A stretch of DNA of 64,000 nt, taken from contig NC_092367.1 of the NCBI RefSeq assembly GCF_030848805.1, forward strand, positions 7,099,019 through 7,163,018, given 5' to 3'. Origin of the DNA: Temnothorax longispinosus (taxonomy: Eukaryota; Arthropoda; Insecta; Hymenoptera; Formicidae). Position numbers and translations under genes: made by a program. Below the pieces are notes generated by a model. It worked only from the letters and a program-made list of their open reading frames with translations, did not search any database and was not told where the DNA came from. Below, in pieces: positions 38,501 to 49,620 of the stretch (the first letter of the stretch is position 1; each line of letters begins with the position of its first letter).

Positions 38501-41500
38501 TCGTTCGGTTTCGCAAGAGCGAGCTATGTGCTATTGCGCGACGGCGTGGTGGGACTCGCGATTGCATTTGTTGCAGCCGCGGGATGCAACGTTCACGTAT
38601 CCGACAGATCGAAACGCGAGTGCTCTTCAGGGTGAGACGAATTGTCACGAGACTGCATGGGTCGCGCGAATTATTCTTGTCGCGACTTCTGTTGGAATCG
38701 CGCGTCTCCTCCCTCTGATACGCCTGAAGCAAATGCGATGCATTGTTTCATCTCTCTTTCCCTGCTGCCTGCAGAGAAAAAGAAAAATAACAATTCAGAA
38801 AAATGTATGAATTATATATATTCTTGATTGTGCAGGATAACGCAAAATATAAGAATTAATCAACGGTGAACGCGTCACAAAAACACCGTTGATAAATCTC
38901 AGATGCTTGACGCTCAACACATCCAGATTGATTTTTAAAATATTCATAGTTTATGAGTAGTTCGATAAGAATCCAGTCGTTGCCATAGCACTTGATTTAA
39001 TTCCAAATGAAATAATTAAGATAATAGATAATTATTTTCATTGATCGAGCATCGGAGTTTCCTGAAAGTCATTAGGCGGTGTTCAATCTTTACAGGACTG
39101 CAGAGTTCTTTTTTTGTCACGAAAGTTAGCTCTAGAAAATAATGTAAATTTTATGTGAATTAAAAGAATATTTCTTTTTTATGATCAGAGACATTATAAA
39201 GTATCTGCGACCCTCTAAAGATTAAAGTCGTTAAAACGCCGGCACGGAAAGTCGAAAACGCGGAGACCTCGGGTCTGGTTTTGCCGCAACGGAAAATTTC
39301 GTAGACAATCTTTCATGAGACACGCTGATTAATTGATCTTTACTAAGCGCGAAACCTACGTTCGTTACACGAGCGGTCTTATGAAATAATGCATAATTGA
39401 CGCGGTGCAGCGAGCGTTCATTAAGTCGACCCTTTTGTTTTCTTTTCCACGCAGCCATGAGGGGATGAGCACTGGAGCAGGAGATGGAGGTGGAGGCGGT
39501 GTCGGAGGTGTCCAGAGCAGCGGCGGTGGAAGGAACACCCCGCCGCATGGCTCGCCCACCCCCATGGATAAGGCGACCTTAAAAGTCCATCTTCCCAACG
39601 GTAAGTTATTCCTCCCCGAAATACCTCAAAGGACCCGTTGCGTTAGACGAGAAAATGAAGAGACCGGTTGACGAGACTCGCCTCTCGCTAAAACAAATAA
39701 AATCGTTTCGCCAATCAGGATATTATTATTACTTTCTTATGTTCTCGAACGTGTTTATTTCTCATTTGTAAATATTGTATCAATCGAAGGAAAGATTGTA
39801 TAAATTTCGCCAGCCTTTATTGATTAATTTCTCTTCTTGCAAGATGAATAAGAACGAATCTATATATCCCGCTATAAATACCATAAAAACGAAATATGTG
39901 TGCCCTGAGAAGAGAAGAGACACAGGTTTATCAATTCTATTGTTTGTTTCTCAATACTGTAATTCAGGTGGTTTCAACGTCGTCAAATTCGGTGATGCAA
40001 TCGACGTTAGAGGTATCATTTCTTTGGTAACTAGTCGATTAGCCGTTGGTACTAGACATTATCGAAATCTGTACGCGATGAGACTACATCATCCCGGATC
40101 CGGAGAGAGTTATTGGTTGCATCAGGATACAACGATGTATCAGGTATGTACCAGCGTATCCAGCATATCGATATATTCTGTTTCTCGCAATTTACTCGAC
40201 GTATTCGTCTTAGGTGCAAGAAAAGTACGAGCGAAAGCATCCGCATTGCGAATGGAGGTACGAGCTTCGAGTGCGTTATCTTCCTCAGAACCTAAATGAT
40301 CTCTACGAGAAGGATAAGGTCACGTTTTACTACTATTACGATCAGGTACGATAATATGTCAGTCGACAATTAAGCGTGATGTTTAACGTTTCAAAAAGAA
40401 ATTGCAAATTACATTTATCTATGCGCATTTAGGTGCGAAACGATTACCTGCTTGCGAATCACGCCACTCTGGATCAGGACGTTGCGGTTCAGCTCTGCTG
40501 CCTGGAGATTCGCTATTTTTTCAAGGACATGCCGCAAATCGCTCTGGACAAGAAGAGCAATCTGGAATATCTGGAACGTGAGGTAGAGTTTCTCGATGCG
40601 ACAAATCTTGCCCGCGACAATAACTTGGATTTCACGGCAATATAGTCTGCATATTCGCATTCATTCATTCCTCTCGCCGTACAAAATATACGAGTAGAAT
40701 GTATCTCTTTCACAGGTCGGTCTACACAAATTCTTGCCGCGTTCGGTGCTGAACGGGATGAAGCCGAAGGCGCTCCGAAAATTGATACAGCAACACTTTA
40801 AAAAAGTCGCGGCGTTGTCTGAACTCGAGTGTATGTTTAAATTCTTCGATCTTCTACGGGCGCACTATCGATTCGACCAGGAGAGGTTTATATGCGCCTT
40901 AGGGGTAAGCATAGGGAAATCTAGCATATATTTTTTATAAAGATAAAGCAGTTTTTAAGCGATAAAAATATGAAAAATACATGCTCTGCATACGTAGAAT
41001 TTATGTTCACTTTTCGTATTTATTTATACTCAATCGCACTTACAACTTTTATTCTATAACTTGCAGTCGAGCTGGTCAATACCTGTAGAACTAGTCATCG
41101 GACCGGACTTAGGTATATCTTATATGGCTCATCGAGGCGGAACAGTGGTACATTTTACTATACATCTTTTATATTATATATATATTTTTCTAATATAATT
41201 TTATGGTAACTTTTTAGAATAAAAATAAAATAACTAATTTTTAAAAATAAAATTTTGATTATAGCCGACTAGGATGGCAGAATTTTCGCAAATACAATCC
41301 ATTCAAACATTGGTGTCGGATTGCAAAGAACATGCGAAGGCGTGCATTAAATTGAGAGTCGCGGGTGCCGCGGAGACTCTCAGTATCACTTGTTCCAGTC
41401 TGGATCAAGCGGAAAGCCTCGCGGATTTGATTGATGGATATTGTAGACTGGTCACAGGCAGTAACACTTCATTGTGGAATAGAAAAGGTAAGAATAAAAA

Positions 41501-44500
41501 TATTATTGTTGCTATTACGTGACAAAAATCTAATAAATTTTATCTTTGCCTTCTTTAATACTATTTAAAAAAATATACAAATTATTTCTTTAACCTACTT
41601 TATAAAAACTTGTTCTATTAATATTAATAAAGTATATTAAGTCTCTCTTTATTCTGTATTCGCAAGCTGGATCATGGAAGAATTATCCCTGTCCATGCAA
41701 AGGTAAACAAACTAGAAAGGCGTCGTTTTACATAAGTTTTGAATATTTTGTGAGAATGATACCATTTTATTTATACGTGCGCAAAATGTGATTTTAATTA
41801 TAGATGCACAACCGCCGAAATATAGGCAAGATGGTGCCAACAGTCCAGCGGAAAAGAACGCCGGTAAAACTGGAACTATTTTGTCTGAAGATTATGCGGA
41901 GATCGTCGACGAAGAAGGAGATTATTCGACCCCAGCTACTCGAGACTATGAGATAGTCCGAAATCAAGTAGAATTAGGTGAAATCATAGGAGAGGGTCAA
42001 TTTGGTAACGTCCATAAAGGATCATACAAAGGAAGAGATGGTCAAACCATCGCTGTTGCCGTCAAGACTTGCAAGGTCGATGCGGATCTTGCCACTGCCG
42101 AGAAATTCCTCGAAGAAGCCTATATTATGCAGCAGTTTGAGCACCCGCATATTATCAGATTGATCGGAGTCTGTTCAGAGGCGCCGATTTGGCTCGTGAT
42201 GGAATTAGCCAGACTCGGAGAAATGCGCGCTTATCTACAATCTAATAAACACCGTCTGGATCTTGCCACACTTCTACTGTATACCTTCCAATTGAGCACT
42301 GCCCTCTCGTATCTCGAAAGCAAGAAATTCGTGCATAGAGATATCGCTGCAAGAAATGTGCTGGTTTCATCACATAGTTGCGTCAAGTTGGCGGATTTCG
42401 GCCTTAGCAGATGGGTAGAAGATCAGAGTTATTATACTGCGAGCAAGTGTAAGCTGCCAATTAAATGGATGGCGCCGGAAAGCATAAACTTTCGAAGATT
42501 TACGACTTCATCCGATGTTTGGATGTTCGGTTAGTGTTTTTAAAGCTAAACTCGTTTTAAGAAAAATTGTTCTTCTCTTAAAAGGACGCTAATGAATTGA
42601 TCGTTGTTCTAGGTGTATGTATGTGGGAAATTTTAATGTTAGGCGTAAAACCATTCCAAGGTGTGAAGAATAACGAAGTGATACGCAAGCTGGAAAACGG
42701 AGAGAGACTTGCGCTTCCCAGCCACTGTCCACCGCGATTATATTCTCTAATGTCTCAGTGTTGGAGCTACGAACCTAGCAAGAGACCGACGTTTAAAGAG
42801 ATCAGAGAAACTTTACAGTGAGTATTTAAAACGTTTGTAAAATGTATAAACGTTCTTTCTAAATTATATTACATGCTTTTTTAAATCATTATAGCGAGAT
42901 TTTGCTAGAAGAGAAACATCAGCAGCAGGAGACGATGAGACGAGAGAACAGAAGGGTACAAGCCATGTCCTGGGGTATGTCAGAAATTGTCTGTAATAAC
43001 GATGTGGTTCAATTTTTTAACAAAACGTATAAGTGTGCATTCGATATCGAATCGACATCTATAAAATAATCTGTCTTATAGGTGCAGACGATGTTCCGCC
43101 ACCAAAACCGTCACGGCAACCGCAAAATACAACGGAGCAGTCGCAATTATCCGCGGCACCGGTATCCACGTACATCGTGGCGCAAAGTCCCGAGGTTCTC
43201 GCGCAACTTCTCAAGGACAACCAAGCTAGAGGGGTATGTCCCTCCGTGTACACGACACCCGCGTCTCCCTTCAATACCCTGGCGGTGCAATTTCAGGACG
43301 AGGATCAAGTCCTGACCACCGCCGTTGTGTCCGACTTACCCTTCTTCGATCCTGCGCTTTCCGAACCACCGTCCATCACTACGCACGACACCACCCAATC
43401 GGGTGATTCCACCCTGTCCGACACCAACCTCGACTCCCTCGATTCCTCAGACACTCCCCTCATGTCGAGCCTGAGCATTTCAGACACGGCAGTGCAGACG
43501 CAGTCGCCCGCCGCCAACCGAAAGCAGCAGAAGGTTAAAGAGATGCAAAACTTGTATGCGGTTAGCTCGAAGGTGGTCGGTAGCATCACGGGGGACCTGT
43601 ATTCCCCCGTGCAGAAATTCTCCGCGTCCAGCGCCGTTCCGCCGCCACCCGCGGCCGCGTCAGTCGTGTCAGCCGCGGTCGCGGGCAACACCTGTGGCGA
43701 GATATACGGACCGGTCACTAGTTTCACCCAGAGCTCAGCTATCGTTGGTAATCTCAGTCAAAGCGCTAGCTTAGGTGGTAATTATGGTGAGAATCCTGGG
43801 AATTTCGGTCCTAGTAGTTTGGGCAGCAGTGTTATAATACCGAATAGTAGTAGCCAGACACAGTTCGCCGCGAGTGGTTCGCATGCTCTCAGTCAATCCA
43901 TTAATTACGGTAACTTTGCTGCTAACAACACGAGCCAAATATTTGGTGGTGGTGGCGGTCAATCTACAAGTCAGAATGTTAGCGTGCAGAGTGCTGGCGG
44001 TAATAGTAGCGGCGGAGGTGGTGGTAGTAGTGGCGTTGTTTACTCTCGTAATATTAGTTCGGCGAATGTAGGTAGTACCGTATCGAATGCGGAATGTTTG
44101 TACGGTCCGGTACTCAAGTTCCGCGCCCAAAACGCCCAACCGCAGTTAGCCGTAGTCGCGACTGCGACCGCAGTCGCGACTGAGTTAAAACCCGTTGGCA
44201 CAACAGCTGGAAATTACGGTCAAGCTGGAAGAAGCAATCTCGTAGCGCAAAATCTACAATCGCAGCCGATATATCCGCAGAATTATCCGCACCAGCAGAT
44301 CTATTCGAATATCGCTCAGCCAGGACAGCAGCCTATGTATCTGCTGCAAATGCAACACGTGCAGAATATCACGCGGCAGAGTGCCGTTCCTCAGGCCGTG
44401 TCCTATGCGGCAATACAGCACTCGAACCAACAGTCTCAGTTGACCGGCGCCAATCCCATTTACACGGCCCACGCTACATCCGTGTCGGTGGTCCAAGCTC

Positions 44501-47235
44501 AGAAGGTGCACATGCCAAATTATGTTCACCAAGCTCAGCCCGGGATTAGCGGCCAGCCAGGGACTTGTCAAGCAACCGGTGCGAATCAATCTGCGAGCAT
44601 TGGGATGATGCAAGCTTCCTCTGTTCCGTCACACTTTGTTATGTCGTCTTCAGCGACTCAGCAGAATATCCATTCGATACCATCCGCCTACATAGTAGAC
44701 CAACAGCAACCGAGTTCCCTTGGTTCGATTGATTATACTCCAGTACACGTTAGCAATGTAATGACGGGCATGACCGGTGCGCATCAGCAACACGTAGCTC
44801 AACCTCAGATGGCTAGCGGAGTCGCGAAAGCGGCAAATATATCGCAAATTGCGACGGGCGTCGCCAAGATCACCACCTTCGTGACACCACAAAAGCAGGA
44901 CGAGCAGTTGACGAGCTCGACCGACGGCACTCTCTCTGGCTCTCTGATCTCTTCCGCTGTCAGCGACAGCACCGTGTCGTCTAGCAGCTCGATGACAGAG
45001 GAGGCACAACAAGATCAGGTTTGACCATGCCTCCTAGGAATGTGACAAATGCATCTTCTATATATATGCCACGCCACGTCTTGTTTTGGTTTTTTATCTG
45101 GTCCGCAACACTTTCGCATCACTCTACACCTCGGTTACAAGTCGGATGTATATTTATATCACGCGCTTCTCTGGTGTATGCAAGATACGTACGCACTGGC
45201 TCACAAACGGATCTTCTACTTTGTTGCGATGCGATCGGAGAGACTTATTTTTTTAGCGGAAATCTCTTAATTTGCCGTTCAGTAGGCTAATAATTTTTGC
45301 ATGAAGAATGGATGTCACTGATGAATTGCTACCAGTAATTATTTAAACTGCATGTAGCGAGTACGCGAATGCACTACCTCTATTTTATATTTATTTTATA
45401 TCTCGAGAAATATGCGTCTCTTTAATTTTTCCTGTATATACGTGTATATTATCGAGAAACGATTGTAACATAAATCGTTACGAAATCATCCCATATTTTA
45501 TAACATTAGAAAAGAACCTATAAATGTTGGATGAAAACAGGTCACATTTCTAACGTAATATCATTTTTATTGTTCTAGAGAAACGTACATTCGCAACTGT
45601 TCGACAGTCTGACTGACAATTTCAATAGTGGCATTGATGATGAACAAAAGCTACTGGAGCAACGGTTATTGGAACAACAACGACAGTCTGAAGAGGATAG
45701 CCGCTGGCTCGCAAGAGAAGAGGTATATGTTAAAAGACTTCACCGTTAATTGAAATGATCTAAATCTTCATTTTCCTCATTATGACAGAAACGCTTATCG
45801 ATTGCTACGAGTGGTGATGAAAGTGCTAGTCCTCCGGTTCCACGATCAGTTACTCAATCACCGAGCCACGAACCGCATTCTGCCAATACTGGCTCTCTTG
45901 GCTCGGATAAGAGTTCCGATAAAGTAATTGTAGTAAAGGTGAGCCACAGCGCAATGATTTTATCAATGCAAATCACCCGTTGCAACGTAAATATTCATAA
46001 ATTTTTTTTTTGCAGAAAATGGAACCTACACCTACTGCAGATTTAGACAGAACTAACGATAAAGTATACGACTGCACGACAAGCGTCGTTCGTGCAGTTA
46101 TGTCATTATCGCAAGGTAAGAATGTACTAATCGAAACAAAATACATAACAGCTAATTGAAATTGTCGAAAAATCATATACTGTAGTACGTTGTCATGCAA
46201 GAAAGAAAAATGAATTGCAGGTGTTCAACAGAGCAAGGCTGATCAGTATTTAGAACTAGTACGTAGAGTAGGTGTCGAATTAAGAGCATTATTATCATCT
46301 GTGGATGTTCTGGTAGAAATATTGCCAATATCCGCGCATCGCGAAGTAGAAATGGCGCATAAAGTATTAAGTAAAGATATGGCAGAGCTAGTGACAGCAA
46401 TGAAATTGGCGCAAAATTACAGTGCCACTACGTTGGACGCTGAATATCGAAAGTAATTATTATTTTATGATTATTAGTAGATTAATACGGGAGACATTGA
46501 AAATAATTGATTAACATTACGAGTCTCTTTTTAGGGGAATGCTTTCTGCAGCTCATATCTTAGCCATGGACGCGAAGAATCTCTTAGATGTAATCGATTC
46601 CATCCGTATTCGTTATCCATATGTGGACACTCAGATTTGCCAAAGGCAGAGCGATGCTGTGAACAGAACGCGCGAATCTACACCCGAGAATCGCATTCGT
46701 TCAAGTCAATCAGGCGAGCAGTTGTTGAGGAGAAGTCAGTCGACCGAACGACAAGGAACGACCTTCAGACAAAGCCAAAGTGGTGATTTGTTACATAGAA
46801 TGGGTCAGTCTGTAGATCGATCCTCACCGGTAAGTTAAATATCTCATTGAGATTATTATAACTTCTCGAAATAACAATAATAGAATAAATGCGATTGAAA
46901 TATCTACTGTTCAGGGAAGTCAGTCCGACCTTAATTCCGGCAGCAGTTTAGAAAGAAGACATAATATAGTAACTAATAGCCTTGAACGTAACTCAACAGC
47001 GAGGAGACAAATGGCCACTAACAGTTTAGAGAGAAAAAGACCTTCATTGACGTGTAACGCAGGGCCTATGAATAATTCTGTTAATTTGCTGCCTATGGTG
47101 CCAGTCACTTGTAATTTGGTTCAGACTGTGAGTCCCGTCATACATCCGAGTCAATCGGTTACAACAGGCGTTACTCAGACGGTATTTACGGCTAACAGTA
47201 AAACTACAAGTGAGACTTCGATAAATGACAGCTAA
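29469..47235 (+). CDS. Fak: Focal adhesion kinase (non-receptor tyrosine kinase), complete gene
   Basis: FAK relays integrin and growth-factor signals at cell-matrix contacts. Nineteen coding exons: 29469-29551, 39455-39600, 39968-40143, 40214-40345, 40433-40582, 40716-40904, 41067-41144, 41265-41487, 41667-41702, 41804-42529, 42613-42817, 42895-42974, 43082-45018, 45579-45722, 45789-45938, 46016-46115, 46221-46452, 46535-46829, 46915-47235. They total 5,403 nt in one frame (1,800 residues). Domains: FERM (to about 390) with basic patch KPKALRK; autophosphorylation site EDYAEI (Tyr435); kinase (about 456-715) with GEGQFG, Lys492, HRD Asp584, DFG 602-604 and activation-loop Tyr614/615; proline-rich PPPKPSR (747-753); a very long linker; FAT helical domain (about 1490-1622); and a Ser/Arg/Gln-rich tail. 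All catalytic residues are present. It is much longer than the roughly 1,050-residue vertebrate protein because of the linker and tail. The kinase, FERM and FAT calls are certain. The N-terminus and the microexon are less so. Confidence 0.96.
31115..31140. repeat. Perfect 12-bp inverted repeat with 2-base spacer
   Basis: ATAACTATATCG, then AA, then its exact reverse complement. It lies in the proposed Fak intron 1 and has no known match. Confidence 0.9.
35662..35909 (+). other. Candidate alternative first exon of Fak
   Basis: An open frame from ATG at 35662 runs 82 codons plus two bases to a donor, GTAAAG, at 35910. It ends in phase 2, exactly what the Fak exon at 39455 requires, so splicing would give a different in-frame N-terminus. 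The sequence is GC-richer than the intron around it. Against it: the encoded residues match no FAK I know, the minus strand is also open here (162 codons), and phase agreement has a one-in-three chance. Confidence 0.25.
38859..38893. repeat. Hairpin: 10-bp inverted repeat, 15-base loop
   Basis: ATCAACGGTG at 38859-38868 pairs with CACCGTTGAT at 38884-38893. It is too short for a typical insect microRNA precursor stem. It lies within Fak intron 1. Confidence 0.7.
41667..41702 (+). other. Fak: 36-nt microexon of Fak between FERM and kinase
   Basis: It is flanked by a pyrimidine-rich acceptor (ATTCGCAAG) and a donor (GTAAAC at 41703). The exon is 36 nt and phase 1 on both sides, so including or skipping it keeps the frame. 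It adds 12 residues rich in aromatic residues, Cys and Pro (WKNYPCPC). It lies between the FERM-ending exon (to 41487) and the exon carrying the autophosphorylation tyrosine. Identification rests on splice sites, size and phase, not on recalled homology. Confidence 0.6.
43594..44136 (+). repeat. Fak: Three copies of a 14-residue motif in the Fak linker
   Basis: Within the 1,937-nt linker exon, residues 913-926 (DLYSPVQKFSASSA), 948-961 (EIYGPVTSFTQSSA) and 1080-1093 (CLYGPVLKFRAQNA) share the pattern [LI]-Y-[SG]-P-V-x-[KS]-F-x-x-x-[SN]-A. They start at 43594, 43699 and 44095. A central Tyr followed by Pro at +2 looks like a docking or phosphorylation motif. Between the second and third copies the linker is Ser/Gly/Asn/Gln-rich, so the motifs stand out. 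Confidence 0.85.
46704..46820 (+). repeat. Fak: 16-residue repeat in the Fak C-terminal tail
   Basis: Residues 1653-1668 (SQSGEQLLRRSQSTER) and 1676-1691 (SQSGDLLHRMGQSVDR) align without gaps. Related SLER elements follow at about 46940-47040. They lie after the FAT domain, in a tail of about 178 residues that vertebrate FAK lacks. Arg-x-x-Ser spacing makes them plausible basophilic-kinase or 14-3-3 targets, which is inference. Confidence 0.85.
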
Positions 47236-48930
47236 CAATGAGGTGCCTTGAACTAAGGTAAATCATGAAATGTGTGTTTCTCGCATAAATGAGAGGATTA
47301 TTTAAACGATTATCAAATGGATTGATTCCAGGTCTACTTCGGATCATTGCTTAGCATGTATATAAATAGATGATATACTACCAAGTTACCCGTGTGTACA
47401 CATCTACACTTCAATACTTTAACAACGGGAGATCTAGTATTTGTGCTTTTTAGCTCTTTTTAACATTTACATATGCAGACGTTTTATCTAAGCGTACTTA
47501 TAGATAGGACAGTATTCATTAGTTGTAATAGTAGAATAGGAAGTTTATCACTAGAGAATTTAAGTCACAGCTATAATGAAATCACAACTCCAAAGGATTT
47601 AGGATTATCGTTACTATTTGTTATATTATACAATGACGGCATGTACGAGGTGATGCAAAGTTATGTTTTACCATAAAGATAGGAACGTCATTTATTAAAT
47701 TTAACATTAACATGAACATTATTAAATGAGGTAAAGGTCTCAAATTTATTCACACCGTTTCATCATATTTATTCTAGCATCGCACATTCGCGCTTGAAAA
47801 ATTTCTTGATTTTATCTGCGTCATCTCGTATAATCAATTTATAATGTATACATACATACAAACAAACGTATCTCAGAGAGGTATGTACGTATATTTAAAC
47901 GGATAATATTTCCTCTCTTCGAACAATACTGCGCGAGAATATAATTTCCTGTAGGATATAATCGATGTTGTTTTTAACGCAAGTTCGTAATTTCATAGTC
48001 TATTTCCTACCTAGGAATATTATGGGCAGTAATTATAATGTAAAAAGAGGGACTGAATGTGTGTTATTTCTATAATAATTATTTAATGGTTTATATTAGT
48101 TTGCGACGTTTATATACGAAATGTTTTATAAAAAGCAAGAACCATTTTTCAGCGACGAGGCAGTTCCTACAAGATATTTTTAGGAAGTTCCATTTTTGCA
48201 TAAGTATACCATTAATAGTTCATCAATGCAATACGCAGCGATGTATTCATACGTACGATGCATTTACAAAATCCGCGATCGAATACTTTATAGATAAAAA
48301 AAAAGTATTCCATTTTTACGCATGTGCTTTTTGTATTCCTGGGGAAATTCGTCTGGGGAATATCTGTGAGAAATGTTCTTAGTATTCTGACACATTATAA
48401 TTGTTGTACTGATGCATCTTATCCGTATATTGTTACAATTGGCATGAACGTGAAATATTTGTAGTTTGCGAGTTGTAAATTTGATATTTTAAATGGTATG
48501 TGGCTTTAAAGATTCATGTGCCAAGATGTGCTTATACGCTCAAAAGAAACGAATACTATGTTTGTGTGTTGTAAATTTCCTGTCAAAGAAGCTGCTATCC
48601 CAGGAATCAGGAAATAATGAATATTTATAATTATTGATGGTGCTGTTTTATTTGCGAATACATCAAATACTTCTTTTATTATTTAAATATATTAAAAACA
48701 TGTAACACTATACATGAAAAAAAAGACAATGTGTATTAAGTAAATCAACATCAATTTGGCCATTATGTATTATAATGCAATGCTATACATATATTTTATT
48801 ATAAGAATCTTTTTTATCATTTGCAAATATTAAATTAAAAATTATTTACTGTTGTGAGAATCTTTTCTTTATTTTTCTCCTTTTTTTATTGCATTATTTT
48901 ACAAAAAGTAGTAAAAGCATTTTTAATAAA
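47236..48930 (+). other. Fak: Probable Fak 3' untranslated region
   Basis: AT-rich and without supportable coding potential. The first canonical polyadenylation signal I found downstream of the stop is AATAAA at 48925-48930; an ATTAAA variant lies near 47693. The open frame at 48059-48382 resembles nothing known and is treated as chance. Confidence 0.5.
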
Positions 48931-49620
48931 TTTCTTCGATATTTTTTAATTGTATAAAATTATTTATGTATATGATTTGTATATTTTTACGAGATTTTCC
49001 GAGAGCATCATTTATAAATAAATTTATATTCCTTTTTTTCTTCGCACAACACGTATTTATATAAGTTTTATTATTTGACACACGTAACAAATACTGATGA
49101 GGTAAATATCGAATTTAAGAATGATTATCTATGATTATTCATATTCAATCCAATATACTTTTCTGAAGCATATTATATTCAACTGTAATTACTAATTACT
49201 AATAACGTCAGATATTAAAGAGAAAGTTGGTAAAATGCTTTTGTAATAAAACTTTATAGTCAATGGGATAACAAGAGTTTATAAAATAAAATTGATAAAT
49301 TATCGTCTAATCTAAAATTATTGTCTTTTGATGAATGAGTGAGATGAATAATAATACATTCGCTGATAATATCGCTGTTACATCAGTGAGGTAATAAATA
49401 AAAAAATTAAATTATATAATCTTATTTCTTAAAAATATTTATAAATTGTGCAAATGTGTAACTATATATATGATCACGAGCTAAATAAATTACGCGTATC
49501 ATTTTAACATTATAAACAATTTTGAAATATTGTTCCGACATTAATATAATTAATCAATAACACATGTATCAGTATTTATTGTAAGACAATTGAATGCATA
49601 CCACAAATGTAGTCAGTATA
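48931..49620. other. Spacer between convergent Fak and DSCC1
   Basis: AT-rich DNA between two gene 3' ends. The minus-strand polyadenylation signal of DSCC1 (reverse of TTTATT at 49575-49580) lies about 40 bases beyond its stop codon, so the two transcripts probably do not overlap. Confidence 0.55.

Larger units (their letters stand above)
29552..39454 (+). other. Fak: Fak intron 1 (9.9 kb)
   Basis: It starts GTAAGT and ends CCACGCAG. It is far longer than the other Fak introns, most of which are under 600 bp, so it is the likeliest place for enhancers or alternative promoters. It contains CpG-rich patches (about 34200-34600 and 38290-38660), a palindrome, a hairpin and one candidate alternative exon, listed separately. 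A (GCAC)n run lies near 34515-34535. Confidence 0.55.

Noticed and set aside
43305..44139. Long minus-strand and alternative-frame ORFs across the Fak linker exon
   Set aside because: These are shadows of the Fak coding sequence.
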